Positions 25,607-34,577 of a DNA stretch of 64,000 bases are shown one piece after another. The position numbers and the translations under genes were made by a program. The DNA is from Vibrio sp. SS-MA-C1-2 (lineage in GTDB: Bacteria > Pseudomonadota > Gammaproteobacteria > Enterobacterales > Vibrionaceae). The stretch lies in NCBI RefSeq assembly GCF_021513135.1, contig NZ_CP090981.1, forward strand, positions 2,778,025 through 2,842,024, read 5' to 3'. The notes beneath the pieces are model-generated. The model was not told where the DNA came from. It made no database searches and was given only the letters and a program-made list of their open reading frames with translations. How positions within the stretch are numbered: position 1 is the stretch's first letter; each line of letters starts with the position of its first letter.

Positions 25607-25807
25607 AATTCTACTGCTAGAAAATTCCCCCATCTCATCTGTTTTTTCCTTTATTATCAAATAACCGTCACTAAAATTTATTTTATCTTACTGTTTATTT
25701 AGTTATTTACTCTTTATCCGACTCAACACGTTGATTATCTCTCAACATAAAATGAACTAAACGGTTTCGTTTAAGTCTTACTTATTGTTAAATTTATATT
25801 GATAGCC

Positions 25808-25884
25808 ACACCTAAATCGTTGACGTTACTAATCGGCTAAAAATTGAAGCCAACAACCTAGCAACTTCAAGTAAGAAGGGGATA
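25808..25884 (+). repeat. Short ERIC element (left of a tandem pair)
   Basis: About 77 bp, diverged left half (ACCTAAATCGTTGACGTTACTAATCGG) and well-kept right half (GCCAACAACCTAGCAACTTC). It ends at GGGGATATA, where the next ERIC copy starts. Confidence 0.75.
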
Positions 25885-26010
25885 TACCCAAAGTAATTGG
25901 AGTGGCTAGTAGGCGGCAAGTGAATGAGGCCTCATGAGTATAGGTGTACTATATGATTGGGGCGAATGAGCGTAGCCAACAACCTAGCAACTTCAAGTAA
26001 GAAGGGTATA
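25883..26010 (+). repeat. Full-length ERIC element (right of a tandem pair)
   Basis: 128 bp with all blocks: AATTGGAGTGGCTAGTAGGC, GAGGCCTCATGAGTATAGG, ATGATTGGGGCGAATGAGC, GAAGGGTATA. It directly abuts the preceding short copy and ends 15 bp before the start codon of the membrane protein gene at 26026. Confidence 0.93.
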
Positions 26011-26025
26011 AAAGGAGAATACATA

Positions 26026-26460
26026 ATGATGGAAAGTAATAAAGAAAATAAATTGGCACTCTGTTTACTATTTTTAAGATTATCGATAGCAGTAGTATTC
26101 AGCGCTTGGGCTGTAGATAAAATCTTATACCCCGAACACACGATTGCTGTATTTAATGCGTTTTATAATTTAGCGCCAACAACATCGATATCCATAATAC
26201 TAGGTTATAGCCAGTTAACTTTGGTTGCATTATTTCTTATTGGTTATAAAAAAGGAATTATCTACCTTATTCCATTGTTAGCTCATACAACATCAACGTT
26301 AGCTTCATTTCCTAAATATATGGATCCATTTAATAACTTACTTTTTTTCACGGCCTGGCCAATGTTAGCCGCATGCGTTACTTTATATTTAATGCGGGAT
26401 TACGATTGTTTATTCACCTTAAAGCAATCAAAGAGTGTCATTCAATCAAAAGTCGCTTAA
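26026..26460 (+). CDS. Small four-helix membrane protein, DoxX-like
   Basis: 144 aa from ATG 26026 (AAGGAGA, 8-base spacing, decides this start; an in-frame extension upstream would only translate ERIC sequence; ATG 26029 is also possible). Four hydrophobic segments: LALCLLFLRLSIAVVFSAWAV, ISIILGYSQLTLVALFLIGY, GIIYLIPLLAHTTSTLA and LLFFTAWPMLAACVTLYLM. The arrangement resembles DoxX/DUF-type quinone-associated membrane proteins, but no catalytic motif is visible and the function is unknown. Flanked by ERIC elements on both sides. Confidence 0.65.
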   Translation: MMESNKENKLALCLLFLRLSIAVVFSAWAVDKILYPEHTIAVFNAFYNLAPTTSISIILGYSQLTLVALFLIGYKKGIIYLIPLLAHTTSTLASFPKYMDPFNNLLFFTAWPMLAACVTLYLMRDYDCLFTLKQSKSVIQSKVA

Positions 26461-26465
26461 ATACT

Positions 26466-26588
26466 CTATACATAAAATAATTAAACTTGCTAGTCGTCGG
26501 CAAGTGAGAGAAGCCCCATGAGTATAGGCATTTTATATGATTGGGGCTAATCAACAATACCAACAATTTCAAGTCAGAAATAGATATC
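26466..26588 (+). repeat. Diverged full-length ERIC element
   Basis: About 123 bp with recognisable AAAATAATTAAACTTGCTAG, GGCAAGTGAGAGAAGCCCCA, ATATGATTGGGGCTAAT and ACAATTTCAAGTCAG blocks. More decayed than its neighbours. It follows directly on the DoxX-like gene. Confidence 0.8.
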
Positions 26589-26966
26589 CCCGACAGCTTA
26601 AACTCAATTACCGGTCAAAAATCACCCGACACTCCCCTTCAATAATTATGTTAAAAAAATCCAGAACAAAAAGTATGAAATATAGCGCGCAAAACAAAAT
26701 AAACGATAATTAAAAACAAAAAATTAACAATTTATTTTATCCATACTCTTGTTTTTAAAAAGAGTATTGAGATTTATAACGATTCTTTTAGGTAAAATAA
26801 CAAAGATTATTTTGAATAAGTAATAAATAAAAAAGTCAAACTGACATAAATACCTCTTAATTAGTAATATGCACTCTAGCTCATTGAATTAAAAATAATT
26901 AAATACAGTAATAATCAAAAGTCCAATATTAAAAAATAACTTCCCAGTTTTGACTACCCATATCTA

Positions 26967-26980
26967 ATGATCTAGATCAA
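26967..26980. promoter_or_regulatory. FNR box of the cytochrome operon
   Basis: ATGATCTAGATCAA differs from the TTGATNNNNATCAA consensus only at the first base. Its centre (26973.5) is about 41.5 bp before the predicted start, class II activator spacing. The rest of the 26461-27110 gap is AT-rich without a gene. Confidence 0.75.
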
Positions 26981-27003
26981 TCAATATTTAAATTATTAAA
27001 TAT

Positions 27004-27009
27004 TACTAT
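27004..27009 (+). promoter_or_regulatory. -10 element of the cytochrome operon
   Basis: TACTAT at the distance expected for FNR-activated promoters, with no good -35. Predicted start near 27015, leader about 95 bases. focA has the same hexamer at the same spacing. Confidence 0.55.
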
Positions 27010-27110
27010 GCAAAAATATGAACTTCTACAAGTTCAATGCCGACATTCCTGTCAAAATACCACTAAAGGATTACTCATAATATATAACAATCTGATTGGT
27101 AGGGATAATA

Positions 27111-29246
27111 ATGATTAAAGACTTAATTTTTGACTGGAAGAAGGTAACTTCTAGTCTTTTAATGGTTCTCGCTTTAGCGGGATGTAACGGTGGTGGGTCG
27201 GATTCTGATAGCCCTTCAACTAACCCTCAAGATGATGAACCTATCGTTCAACCTAATGATGGCTTAAACCTTGATTTAACAGAAATTAAATATACGGATA
27301 ACAAACCAGCAGTGACGGTTCTTGCCGTTGATGAAAATGGTCAAACAATTACTGGTCTTACTAATTTGCAAGTAAAACCGTACCAACTTCATCCTCAAGG
27401 GGAAAAAGGAGTGGGTGAAAGTGCTTATTGGGAACAAGTTTATTTATCTTCAAGTTGTGAAGAGCAATCAGATGGTTATTACCAATGCTCATTTGGTGAT
27501 TACTATGATTATAGTGGTAATTATCAACCATCAAATATTGACAGAACTTTAACTCAACGATTCAATGTTGTTGGTGGCCATATCAATACACCTGAAGGTG
27601 ATTATATTCCACGCCAAGAAGCAGTATTCGACTTTGATGGTAATGGAAATGCTCCTGAGTATACTCTGGATGTTGTTAAGCATGAAACTTGTACTAACTG
27701 TCACAATGAAGATAACCCATTAACTGAGCGCCATGGTAGTTACTTTGAAGCTGAAACCTGTATTAGTTGTCACAATGATGTCAAGTTAGGGACTAAACGT
27801 ACTGAGTTTAACCACCTTGTTCATTCCATTCATAATACGACTGCCTCTTTTGAAGATAAAAATGCTCGTTTATATGATGGTGAAGCCGCTGAACACCTCA
27901 TTCAAAATAACTGTCAATCCTGTCATGTTGATGATGATCAGTTAACTGAGTCTGATAACTGGAAAACAGTTCCAACTAAAGAGGTTTGTTCTGGTTGTCA
28001 TTTAGATGGCTACGAAGATGATAAATCTATCGTCTATCAAGAACAGTTCCAGCATATTACTGATAAAGAAAATGCTGTATGTTCAAGCTGTCATACGCCT
28101 GAAAGCATTTACGATAATCATATGAATAAGCATGATGCGACAAAGATTGCGACTGATTCATTGAAGATGCATGTAACGAGTGAAGTTGTTGAGGGTACAA
28201 CCTCTGAAAATCTCGCTATCCGCTTTGAGATTTCATTGACGGATCAATATGGTTCGGTAAATGCTCAAAACATTGCTAATCAATTAAATATGATTGAAAT
28301 TATTACTAACCTAGATCCTAATGCCACTGTTTTAAGCTATTACGCAAAAGAGAAGTTTGTTCAGAAAGCAGTTGATACTGTAGGTGAAGGTTATGTGAAA
28401 GATGTTGTTGCCGTCTATGGCCTAGACCAAAAACTAACCGATGATAACTTTGCTAATGGTAATATTACTTACACGACGTCTGACTTAGATCTTGAAAGCA
28501 ATACTGCAATTTCAATCATTGGTCTACGTGTTTGTAATGATTCAGATGGGTATTTAACTTCTTGTGATATGGATTCTCAGCTTATCTCTATTGATGGTGC
28601 TGAAATTTATACGGCTCAATCAGGTATTACGCCTGAAAAAAGAATCACAGGTGTGACATCTGAAGGTTGTATTAACTGTCACAATGATACTTTCCAAATC
28701 CATAATAGCAGTATTGATACTCACCACGCTGGATTCATTTTCAATGAAGATATGGACGTGACTGCTTGTGCTGCCTGTCATAACTCTCATGGTACTTACG
28801 CGAATAACGGTCAAGGTGCATTTGAACGTAAATTACATTTGAGACATAAAAATGAGTTTGTTGTTAGTGAGTGTTCACAATGCCATGAACGTATTGCGGA
28901 AGAGTCATTTGAACTTAAAGGTCCAATTAATACTTTCTTCACAGGTCCTGTGCTTGATGACGCTGGTGAGATTGTCATTGACCCAGAAACAAATGAGCCA
29001 GAAATGGAAATGAAGTCTGGCAAATACTCTACACCAATCGCAGCAACCTGTACTTCATGCCATGATTTAACAAAACAGTTAGATCCTGCACTTGGTGGCG
29101 GTTCACTTGAAGATCATATGAACAGTGCTAAAGCGAAAATCAACTTAGATTTTGCTGAAGTTGCTGAATACATGGAATCTGAATCTGAAACCTGCTTTAG
29201 CTGTCACTCCCCTGACGTAGAAAACCATACTCTAATTAATAACTAA
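27111..29246 (+). CDS. MtrC/OmcA-family decaheme outer-membrane lipoprotein cytochrome
   Basis: 711 aa surface cytochrome that would pass electrons to extracellular metals or other acceptors. Start ATG 27111 (AGGGAT before it). Type II signal peptide with lipobox LALAG|C. Exactly ten CXXCH heme motifs in two groups of five (CTNCH, CISCH, CQSCH, CSGCH, CSSCH; then CINCH, CAACH, CSQCH, CTSCH, CFSCH). Each group is preceded by a beta-rich domain carrying a CX9C pair, giving the beta/pentaheme/beta/pentaheme order of MtrC and OmcA (671-735 aa). First gene of the electron-transfer cluster, behind an FNR-type promoter. Confidence 0.93.
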   Translation: MIKDLIFDWKKVTSSLLMVLALAGCNGGGSDSDSPSTNPQDDEPIVQPNDGLNLDLTEIKYTDNKPAVTVLAVDENGQTITGLTNLQVKPYQLHPQGEKGVGESAYWEQVYLSSSCEEQSDGYYQCSFGDYYDYSGNYQPSNIDRTLTQRFNVVGGHINTPEGDYIPRQEAVFDFDGNGNAPEYTLDVVKHETCTNCHNEDNPLTERHGSYFEAETCISCHNDVKLGTKRTEFNHLVHSIHNTTASFEDKNARLYDGEAAEHLIQNNCQSCHVDDDQLTESDNWKTVPTKEVCSGCHLDGYEDDKSIVYQEQFQHITDKENAVCSSCHTPESIYDNHMNKHDATKIATDSLKMHVTSEVVEGTTSENLAIRFEISLTDQYGSVNAQNIANQLNMIEIITNLDPNATVLSYYAKEKFVQKAVDTVGEGYVKDVVAVYGLDQKLTDDNFANGNITYTTSDLDLESNTAISIIGLRVCNDSDGYLTSCDMDSQLISIDGAEIYTAQSGITPEKRITGVTSEGCINCHNDTFQIHNSSIDTHHAGFIFNEDMDVTACAACHNSHGTYANNGQGAFERKLHLRHKNEFVVSECSQCHERIAEESFELKGPINTFFTGPVLDDAGEIVIDPETNEPEMEMKSGKYSTPIAATCTSCHDLTKQLDPALGGGSLEDHMNSAKAKINLDFAEVAEYMESESETCFSCHSPDVENHTLINN

Positions 29247-29260
29247 AAAAGAGCCTAATC

Positions 29261-29283
29261 AAAGGAGGGGAAACCCTCCTTTT
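29261..29283 (+). other. Intercistronic hairpin after the decaheme lipoprotein gene
   Basis: AAAGGAGGG, loop GAAA, CCCTCCTTT: a 9-bp GC-rich stem with a tetraloop and a weak T tract (TTTTGCTC) in the 61-bp gap before the MtrA-type gene. Could be a partial terminator or an mRNA 3'-end stabiliser. Confidence 0.6.
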
Positions 29284-29307
29284 GCTCGTATAAAGGAAAG
29301 CAACGTA

Positions 29308-30273
29308 ATGAGTAAATTTCGTTTTCTTCTCTCTTCTTTTTTAACTTGCTTTATGTTGTTGCTCTCATTAAATAGTTTTGCAACGGAAATAAAAGCGCAA
29401 GACAGTGTTTGGGCTGATATGCCTCAACATGAATTTGAAACCATATTGGATGAAAAATTTGCCAAAGGTAGTTATTCAAAAAAAGGCGCTGACAACTGCT
29501 TAGCTTGTCACCGTAAGAATAAAAAAGTCATGGCGATATTTAAGGCTCCCCATGGTCAAACTGAAAATGCTGAAAGCCCAATGGCAGGATTACAATGTGA
29601 ATCATGTCACGGCCCAATGGGGAATCATAAGCGACGCGGTAAAGAGCCGATGATCACCTTTAACCCTAAATCACCACTTTCAACAGAAAAACAGAACAGT
29701 GTTTGTCTCTCATGTCATCAGGACGAAGAGCGAATGGCTTGGCACGCATCTACCCATAACCTAGAAGAGGTTGCTTGTGCGGATTGTCATGTTGTTCATG
29801 CCAGCCATGACCCTATCTTAGATAAAAAGCTAGAGGTTGAAACCTGTACGAGTTGTCATAGTGAAGAGAAAGCCGATATGCATAAACGCTCTTCTCATCC
29901 ATTAGCGTTTGGCGATATGACCTGTACCGATTGTCACAACCCACATGACTCAATGAGTGAAGCTTCTCTTAAAGCATTTACGATTAATGAAACCTGTGTC
30001 GATTGTCATGCTGAGAAACGTGGCCCATTCCTTTCAGAACATGCTCCTGTGGTTGATAACTGTGCCAATTGTCATGCCCCTCACGGTAGTGTCAATGAAG
30101 ATTTACTGATCCGTAAACCGCCACAACTATGTCAAGAGTGTCATAAACAACACCAGCCAGTTAACGGTACGCCAAATGTCTTCTTATCAGGTGAAAGTTG
30201 CCTTAATTGTCATAGCGAAATTCACGGTTCAAACCATTTGAATGTTCCTGGTGAACCTGCATTCAATCGATAA
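29308..30273 (+). CDS. MtrA/DmsE-family periplasmic decaheme cytochrome
   Basis: 321 aa. Sec signal peptide (about residues 1-26, ending SFA). Ten CXXCH motifs (CLACH, CESCH, CLSCH, CADCH, CTSCH, CTDCH, CVDCH, CANCH, CQECH, CLNCH) spaced along the chain as in MtrA and DmsE (about 330 aa). The family threads through the MtrB-type barrel and carries electrons from periplasm to the surface cytochrome. Encoded between its expected partners MtrC-type and MtrB-type, 16 bp before the latter. Confidence 0.94.
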   Translation: MSKFRFLLSSFLTCFMLLLSLNSFATEIKAQDSVWADMPQHEFETILDEKFAKGSYSKKGADNCLACHRKNKKVMAIFKAPHGQTENAESPMAGLQCESCHGPMGNHKRRGKEPMITFNPKSPLSTEKQNSVCLSCHQDEERMAWHASTHNLEEVACADCHVVHASHDPILDKKLEVETCTSCHSEEKADMHKRSSHPLAFGDMTCTDCHNPHDSMSEASLKAFTINETCVDCHAEKRGPFLSEHAPVVDNCANCHAPHGSVNEDLLIRKPPQLCQECHKQHQPVNGTPNVFLSGESCLNCHSEIHGSNHLNVPGEPAFNR

Positions 30274-30288
30274 TCCAAGGAGGGATTA

Positions 30289-32217
30289 ATGAGATTACAA
30301 CTAAATTTAATCACATTTGCTATGCTCAGTTTCTCATCCGTGACGATGGCAAATTACAACTTAGCCGACGCGAATTTATCAAAGGTCAACACCGATAAAT
30401 GGAAATGTAAACGCTGTAAAGTTGAAACAGGGCTACAAGGTGAAGTCGGTGTTAGCGGTGGATTAGTGAGCACCACTGATGATTACGCGGCGAACCAATT
30501 CAATGGTAATACCGACGGTGGTGTTTATGCAGTAGATGGCGACCTACTCTACCGTCAAAAATCGGGGCATTACGCCAAACTTGAGATGGATAGTCTGGGT
30601 TCAGGCAATGGTGCAGTTACAGCAAAAATCACTGAAGATCACGGTATCGCTGTTACTGCTGGATATAAAAAGCTCTCAACATGGAGCAACGATAATGCTG
30701 AGAGCAGTTATAGCTTAGAAGATGATACGTTTGCCAATCGTGGGGACAATCAGAGCCAAGATATTAAATTAACCCGTGAAAAAGTTTTTTTTAATATTGA
30801 AAGTAAAGTCTCGATCTTTGATACCTTTGTAAACCTCAAACAAGAGCAGAAGAACGGGACTCAAACCAGCTCTTATTGGGGAGGAGTTTCAGATACTGTC
30901 AATGTCATTACTCCTGTCGATTCAACCACCAGCTCAGTCGAAACAGGAATTGCTTATTCAGAGAAAAACTGGCATCTAGGCGCCAGTTATATCTATTCAG
31001 AGTTTGAGCAAAATCTCCCTCAAGCACTTTACTTAAACGGTGGCGGTAATAGCAAATCGACCGCGCCTGACAACCACGCCTCTCATGTCGTGGTTAATGG
31101 TAACTATCGCTGGGATGCGACGGTGGTTTCAGCAAAAGCCAGTTTTGGTCGTTTAATTCAAGATCAAGATCTTCTCTCTAATGCCAATGCGCAAAGCTTT
31201 GATGGTGAAGTCAATACCACGGATTTAGCGGTTCGTCTAAGTACGAGATTAACCAATAAATTAAGAGTAACCGGCAAATATAACTTTAATGATCGTGACA
31301 ATGACTCCACCGTAAAAGGTGTTGATCCTGATGCGAGCTATCAACGTTATAACCAACGTCGCTCAACCGCAGAGATTGACGCCTACTATCGTTTTAACTC
31401 TGACTATCGCTTAAAGGGTCAGTATCGCTATCAACACACCGATAGAGATGACCAAGACCGAGATGTAACAGAAGAGAACAGCGGAGAGGTTTCACTGCGA
31501 ATTACTGCCATTGATGATCTAAAAATCACCCCTAAAGTCGGTTACCAATACCGTGGTGGCTCTGACTACCACTCTGGTGGTGACAATATTGAACAGTATT
31601 ACCTTGCTGATAGAGAGCGTTACTTCGCTGCCCTTGATCTTGGTTATCAACTGACTGACACCGTGACTACCGATCTATCTGGTAAATATAACCGCGATAA
31701 TTACGACAATGTGAAATACGGTCTACAGCACAATACCGATTACCGTTATGACTTAACCATCAACTGGCTACCCAAAGAGACTTTAACGGTTTATTCGATG
31801 GTCGGTCAGCAATGGATCAAAGCAGAAGAGAGTACTTCTCCCGCTTCACAAGATATTGACACCGATATTAAAGATGACTTTATCTTTGCCACCGTTGGAG
31901 TAAAGCAAAGTGAATTACTCAATAAGAAACTGACGATTGGTGCGGATTACTCTTATGCTCACTCATCGAGTAAAACCGACTTTGCACTCTCTGCTTACGA
32001 TGATTACGACCATTACGATGCTTATAGTCATAACTTAACGCTTTATGGCGAATATCAGTTCACTGCAAAGCTGACAATGCGATTTGATTATCAATACGAA
32101 AATTACGATGACAGCAACGATAGTCACTCTGATGCGCCGGGATTAATCGAAATCGAGAATTTGGATCACGATTATGATGCTCATTTTGTGTTGTTAGGTC
32201 TGAGCTATAAATTATAA
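30289..32217 (+). CDS. MtrB/PioB-family outer-membrane porin sheath
   Basis: 642 aa beta-barrel that insulates the MtrA-type wire across the outer membrane. Signal peptide about residues 1-21 (ending TMA). Near the mature N terminus is the CXXC pair (KCKRCKV), characteristic of MtrB proteins. The rest is a long series of amphipathic strands rich in Tyr/Asp/Asn, ending LLGLSYKL. A strong ribosome-binding site (AAGGAGGG) precedes the ATG. Length is close to MtrB (697 aa). Confidence 0.93.
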   Translation: MRLQLNLITFAMLSFSSVTMANYNLADANLSKVNTDKWKCKRCKVETGLQGEVGVSGGLVSTTDDYAANQFNGNTDGGVYAVDGDLLYRQKSGHYAKLEMDSLGSGNGAVTAKITEDHGIAVTAGYKKLSTWSNDNAESSYSLEDDTFANRGDNQSQDIKLTREKVFFNIESKVSIFDTFVNLKQEQKNGTQTSSYWGGVSDTVNVITPVDSTTSSVETGIAYSEKNWHLGASYIYSEFEQNLPQALYLNGGGNSKSTAPDNHASHVVVNGNYRWDATVVSAKASFGRLIQDQDLLSNANAQSFDGEVNTTDLAVRLSTRLTNKLRVTGKYNFNDRDNDSTVKGVDPDASYQRYNQRRSTAEIDAYYRFNSDYRLKGQYRYQHTDRDDQDRDVTEENSGEVSLRITAIDDLKITPKVGYQYRGGSDYHSGGDNIEQYYLADRERYFAALDLGYQLTDTVTTDLSGKYNRDNYDNVKYGLQHNTDYRYDLTINWLPKETLTVYSMVGQQWIKAEESTSPASQDIDTDIKDDFIFATVGVKQSELLNKKLTIGADYSYAHSSSKTDFALSAYDDYDHYDAYSHNLTLYGEYQFTAKLTMRFDYQYENYDDSNDSHSDAPGLIEIENLDHDYDAHFVLLGLSYKL

Positions 32218-32323
32218 ATGCATAAGTTATAAATACATAAATTTTAAAAGCACAAACACAAGCGCTTGAATAGTAAACAGATAAAATTTAAGTGCTTTAA
32301 TTTGAAAATAAAGAAGTCTTTGA

Positions 32324-32935
32324 ATGAATAATATAACAATAATAAAAAAAGTGATGAGGTTACCTTTCATTTTACTGTTGGGTTTCCTCTCTGTCATCTC
32401 GCCTCCTCTCCTTCATGCAGAGGAAGCAACAAGCAACACAAAAATGGCGTCGAACGCAGAAATAAGTGTCGTCACTGAAGCGAGCTTTGAGCTCCAACTC
32501 AACGATGATAATGATCTAAAAAGTATCGTTAAAGAAAACAAACGCTGTATTCGTTGCCATAAGAAGAAAAAGAAATCCGCCGATCCAATTAAAACCGTTG
32601 GTGCGCATCAAAGTGAAGCATTTTTAGATAACTGCACCGCTTGTCATAACAGTAAAGGGAAGCATCCCAGAAAAAGAGATAAAACCGTAATGGGTTATTC
32701 TGAGGAGTCTCATTTTACCATTATTGAGCAAAACAACAGCTGTATTGATTGTCATGGTGCAGAAGAGCTACAACAAGCTGATTGGACCCATGCGATGCAT
32801 GAAAAAGATACCCAGTGTATTGACTGTCATACCATCCATGTTGATCTTGATCCAATGAGTGGCATTACCAAGAAAGCAAGAACAGAAATATGCGCAGACT
32901 GCCATAAAAAGGAAGAGATCGAGGTGGCACAATGA
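32324..32935 (+). CDS. Periplasmic pentaheme c-type cytochrome (NrfB/NetB-like)
   Basis: 203 aa with an N-terminal signal peptide (hydrophobic LPFILLLGFLSVISPPLLHA). Five CXXCH motifs: CIRCH, CTACH, CIDCH, CIDCH, CADCH. Its stop overlaps the next start by 4 bp (ATGA), so it is coupled to the ferredoxin and cytochrome b genes. Heme number, size and coupling to an iron-sulfur protein recall NrfB and the NetB protein of Aeromonas, which feeds an MtrCAB conduit. It presumably carries electrons from the inner-membrane module to the MtrA-type cytochrome or STC. Direct orthology not shown. Confidence 0.85.
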   Translation: MNNITIIKKVMRLPFILLLGFLSVISPPLLHAEEATSNTKMASNAEISVVTEASFELQLNDDNDLKSIVKENKRCIRCHKKKKKSADPIKTVGAHQSEAFLDNCTACHNSKGKHPRKRDKTVMGYSEESHFTIIEQNNSCIDCHGAEELQQADWTHAMHEKDTQCIDCHTIHVDLDPMSGITKKARTEICADCHKKEEIEVAQ

Positions 32936-33828
32936 ACACAACACGTAGAAATCTATTATTAGGTCTTGGTTCAAGTACTCTACTTGCCACAACCTCAATT
33001 AAAGCTGAAGCGATCATCGAAACGGTCACTATCGACTCAGAAAATGAAACTATTCTCTATGATGAAACTCAATGTATCGGATGTGAAGCTTGTGTCGAAG
33101 CATGCCGTGAAACACATAATTTAGGCGAGAAAGCGAACCGTCTTAATATTGTCAAAGTTGCACGTGGAGAAGGGCTGGATACAGAATACACCTTCTTTCG
33201 ACAGTCTTGTAACCACTGTCAAAATGCCCCTTGTTTGAAAAACTGCCCAAGTAATGCCATTGAGCGTCGAGAAGGTGGACAGATTGTGATCAATCAAGAA
33301 GCTTGTATCGGCTGCCAAACTTGTATTGATGTCTGTCCATTCGATATGCCGAAATACGATAAACAGAGCAATACCGTTGATAAGTGTACCGGCTGTGCAA
33401 ATTTCGTAGAAAATGGTGAAAAACAAGCTTGTGTCTCTGCATGCCCAACAGGCGCGCTTCACTCAGGTTCTCGTTCAGAGATCATCGAAAAAGCCAAAAC
33501 ATTACAAGCGAGTTACCAAGCGAATAGCCAAACTAACAATCAAGTAGGATCCAATACTGATATGACGCTTTATGGCGGTACAGCACTAAATAGCTATGTC
33601 GGTCATTTAAACCTTATCACGCTTATTCCAACCAACTATGTTGAGAAACGCCTGTTACCTGCTAACCCAGTAGAATTTACGATGCAATTGCGCTCTTTTG
33701 CTCGAGATGCGGTCGGTATTGGTGCTGCGATTACAGCTGGAACATTAGCGATGCATGGACTCTATTACTTCTCACAACGAAAACAGCAAGTAACCAAATC
33801 AGAAGAGGCGGAAAAAAATGACAAATAG
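32932..33828 (+). CDS. Tat-exported four-cluster ferredoxin subunit (NrfC/HybA/FdnH-like)
   Basis: 298 aa. Twin-arginine signal TTRRNLLLG near the start, so exported folded with its clusters. Four [4Fe-4S] motif groups: CIGCEACVEAC, CNHCQNAPCLKNC, CIGCQTCIDVC, and CTGC...CVSACP. A C-terminal hydrophobic helix near residues 258-278 (VGIGAAITAGTLAMHGLYYF) would anchor it on the periplasmic face, as in HybA and FdnH. Overlaps the cytochrome b gene by 11 bp. Probably relays electrons from the cytochrome b to the pentaheme cytochrome. Confidence 0.88.
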   Translation: MNTTRRNLLLGLGSSTLLATTSIKAEAIIETVTIDSENETILYDETQCIGCEACVEACRETHNLGEKANRLNIVKVARGEGLDTEYTFFRQSCNHCQNAPCLKNCPSNAIERREGGQIVINQEACIGCQTCIDVCPFDMPKYDKQSNTVDKCTGCANFVENGEKQACVSACPTGALHSGSRSEIIEKAKTLQASYQANSQTNNQVGSNTDMTLYGGTALNSYVGHLNLITLIPTNYVEKRLLPANPVEFTMQLRSFARDAVGIGAAITAGTLAMHGLYYFSQRKQQVTKSEEAEKNDK

Positions 33829-34540
33829 TGACACTAAAATCCAAGCCTTTAATGGGATGCAGCGTTGGTATCATAAACATATTATTCATTTTATGTTCTT
33901 TTTTATCATCACTGGACTACCGGTCTTTTCTGAGAGTTTTAGCTGGATAGGTTACATCTTTGCCATACCGTTTGATTTCTTCTCTGGTGGAAATAGTGTC
34001 GTTCTTGCTGACGGCTTAAACACCGCAAGAATGATCCATCGATTAACGGCATTCTTTTTTGTGCTCTCTTCGATTCCATTTATTTTTACAATGTTAAAAG
34101 ACATTAAAAAGTGGCAAATCTGGCCAGAAGATAAGTGGACCATTAGTGCATTAATTGATGGATTCAAACAGGTTTTCTATACCTACAGCACCTTTAAGCA
34201 TAGCCAAATGGGTAAATATAACGTTGCTCAAAAGCTAATGGCTTGGGCAATCATCGGCTCAATGATCGGTATTACACTATCGGGCTTTGGCTTAATGTTT
34301 CGTGGGATGATTTCCATTGAATTACAAGAGATTTGCCGCAGTTTACATGCTATCTGTTTTGTTGCTTTAGCGATTATGCTGATCGTCCACATCTACTTTT
34401 CAACCTTCCCGATGAATCGAGATGGTTTAAAAGCCATGTTCGGCGATGGCACCTTAACGCTAGAGCAAATTAAGCACCACCATCCTCTTTGGTATAAGAA
34501 AATCATTTCAAATAAAAAAGAGAACAAAAAGAAGAAATAG
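33818..34540 (+). CDS. Membrane cytochrome b subunit (FdnI/cytochrome b561-like quinol site)
   Basis: 240 aa integral membrane protein with about four helices and conserved His residues for b hemes: WYHKHIIHF in helix 1, MIHRLTAFFFV in helix 2 and LHAICFVALAIMLIVHIYF in the last helix. The pattern matches the gamma subunits of formate dehydrogenase and related diheme quinone-linked cytochromes b. This is the likely menaquinol/ubiquinol-oxidising entry of the cluster, taking the place of CymA (Shewanella) or NrfD-type NetD (Aeromonas). No catalytic dehydrogenase subunit is encoded nearby, so it should work as a quinol dehydrogenase. Confidence 0.83.
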   Translation: MTNSDTKIQAFNGMQRWYHKHIIHFMFFFIITGLPVFSESFSWIGYIFAIPFDFFSGGNSVVLADGLNTARMIHRLTAFFFVLSSIPFIFTMLKDIKKWQIWPEDKWTISALIDGFKQVFYTYSTFKHSQMGKYNVAQKLMAWAIIGSMIGITLSGFGLMFRGMISIELQEICRSLHAICFVALAIMLIVHIYFSTFPMNRDGLKAMFGDGTLTLEQIKHHHPLWYKKIISNKKENKKKK

Positions 34541-34577
34541 AAAAAACATTAAAAAACAGCATTAACTTTGCACTACT

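Noticed and set aside
25475-25660. Small minus-strand ORF
   Set aside because: It is antisense to the 4.5S RNA gene, whose structure and conserved core fully explain this stretch.
25237-26588. Clustered repeats suggesting a CRISPR array or insertion sequence
   Set aside because: The repeats are ERIC copies of unequal length without regular spacers, cas genes or transposase.
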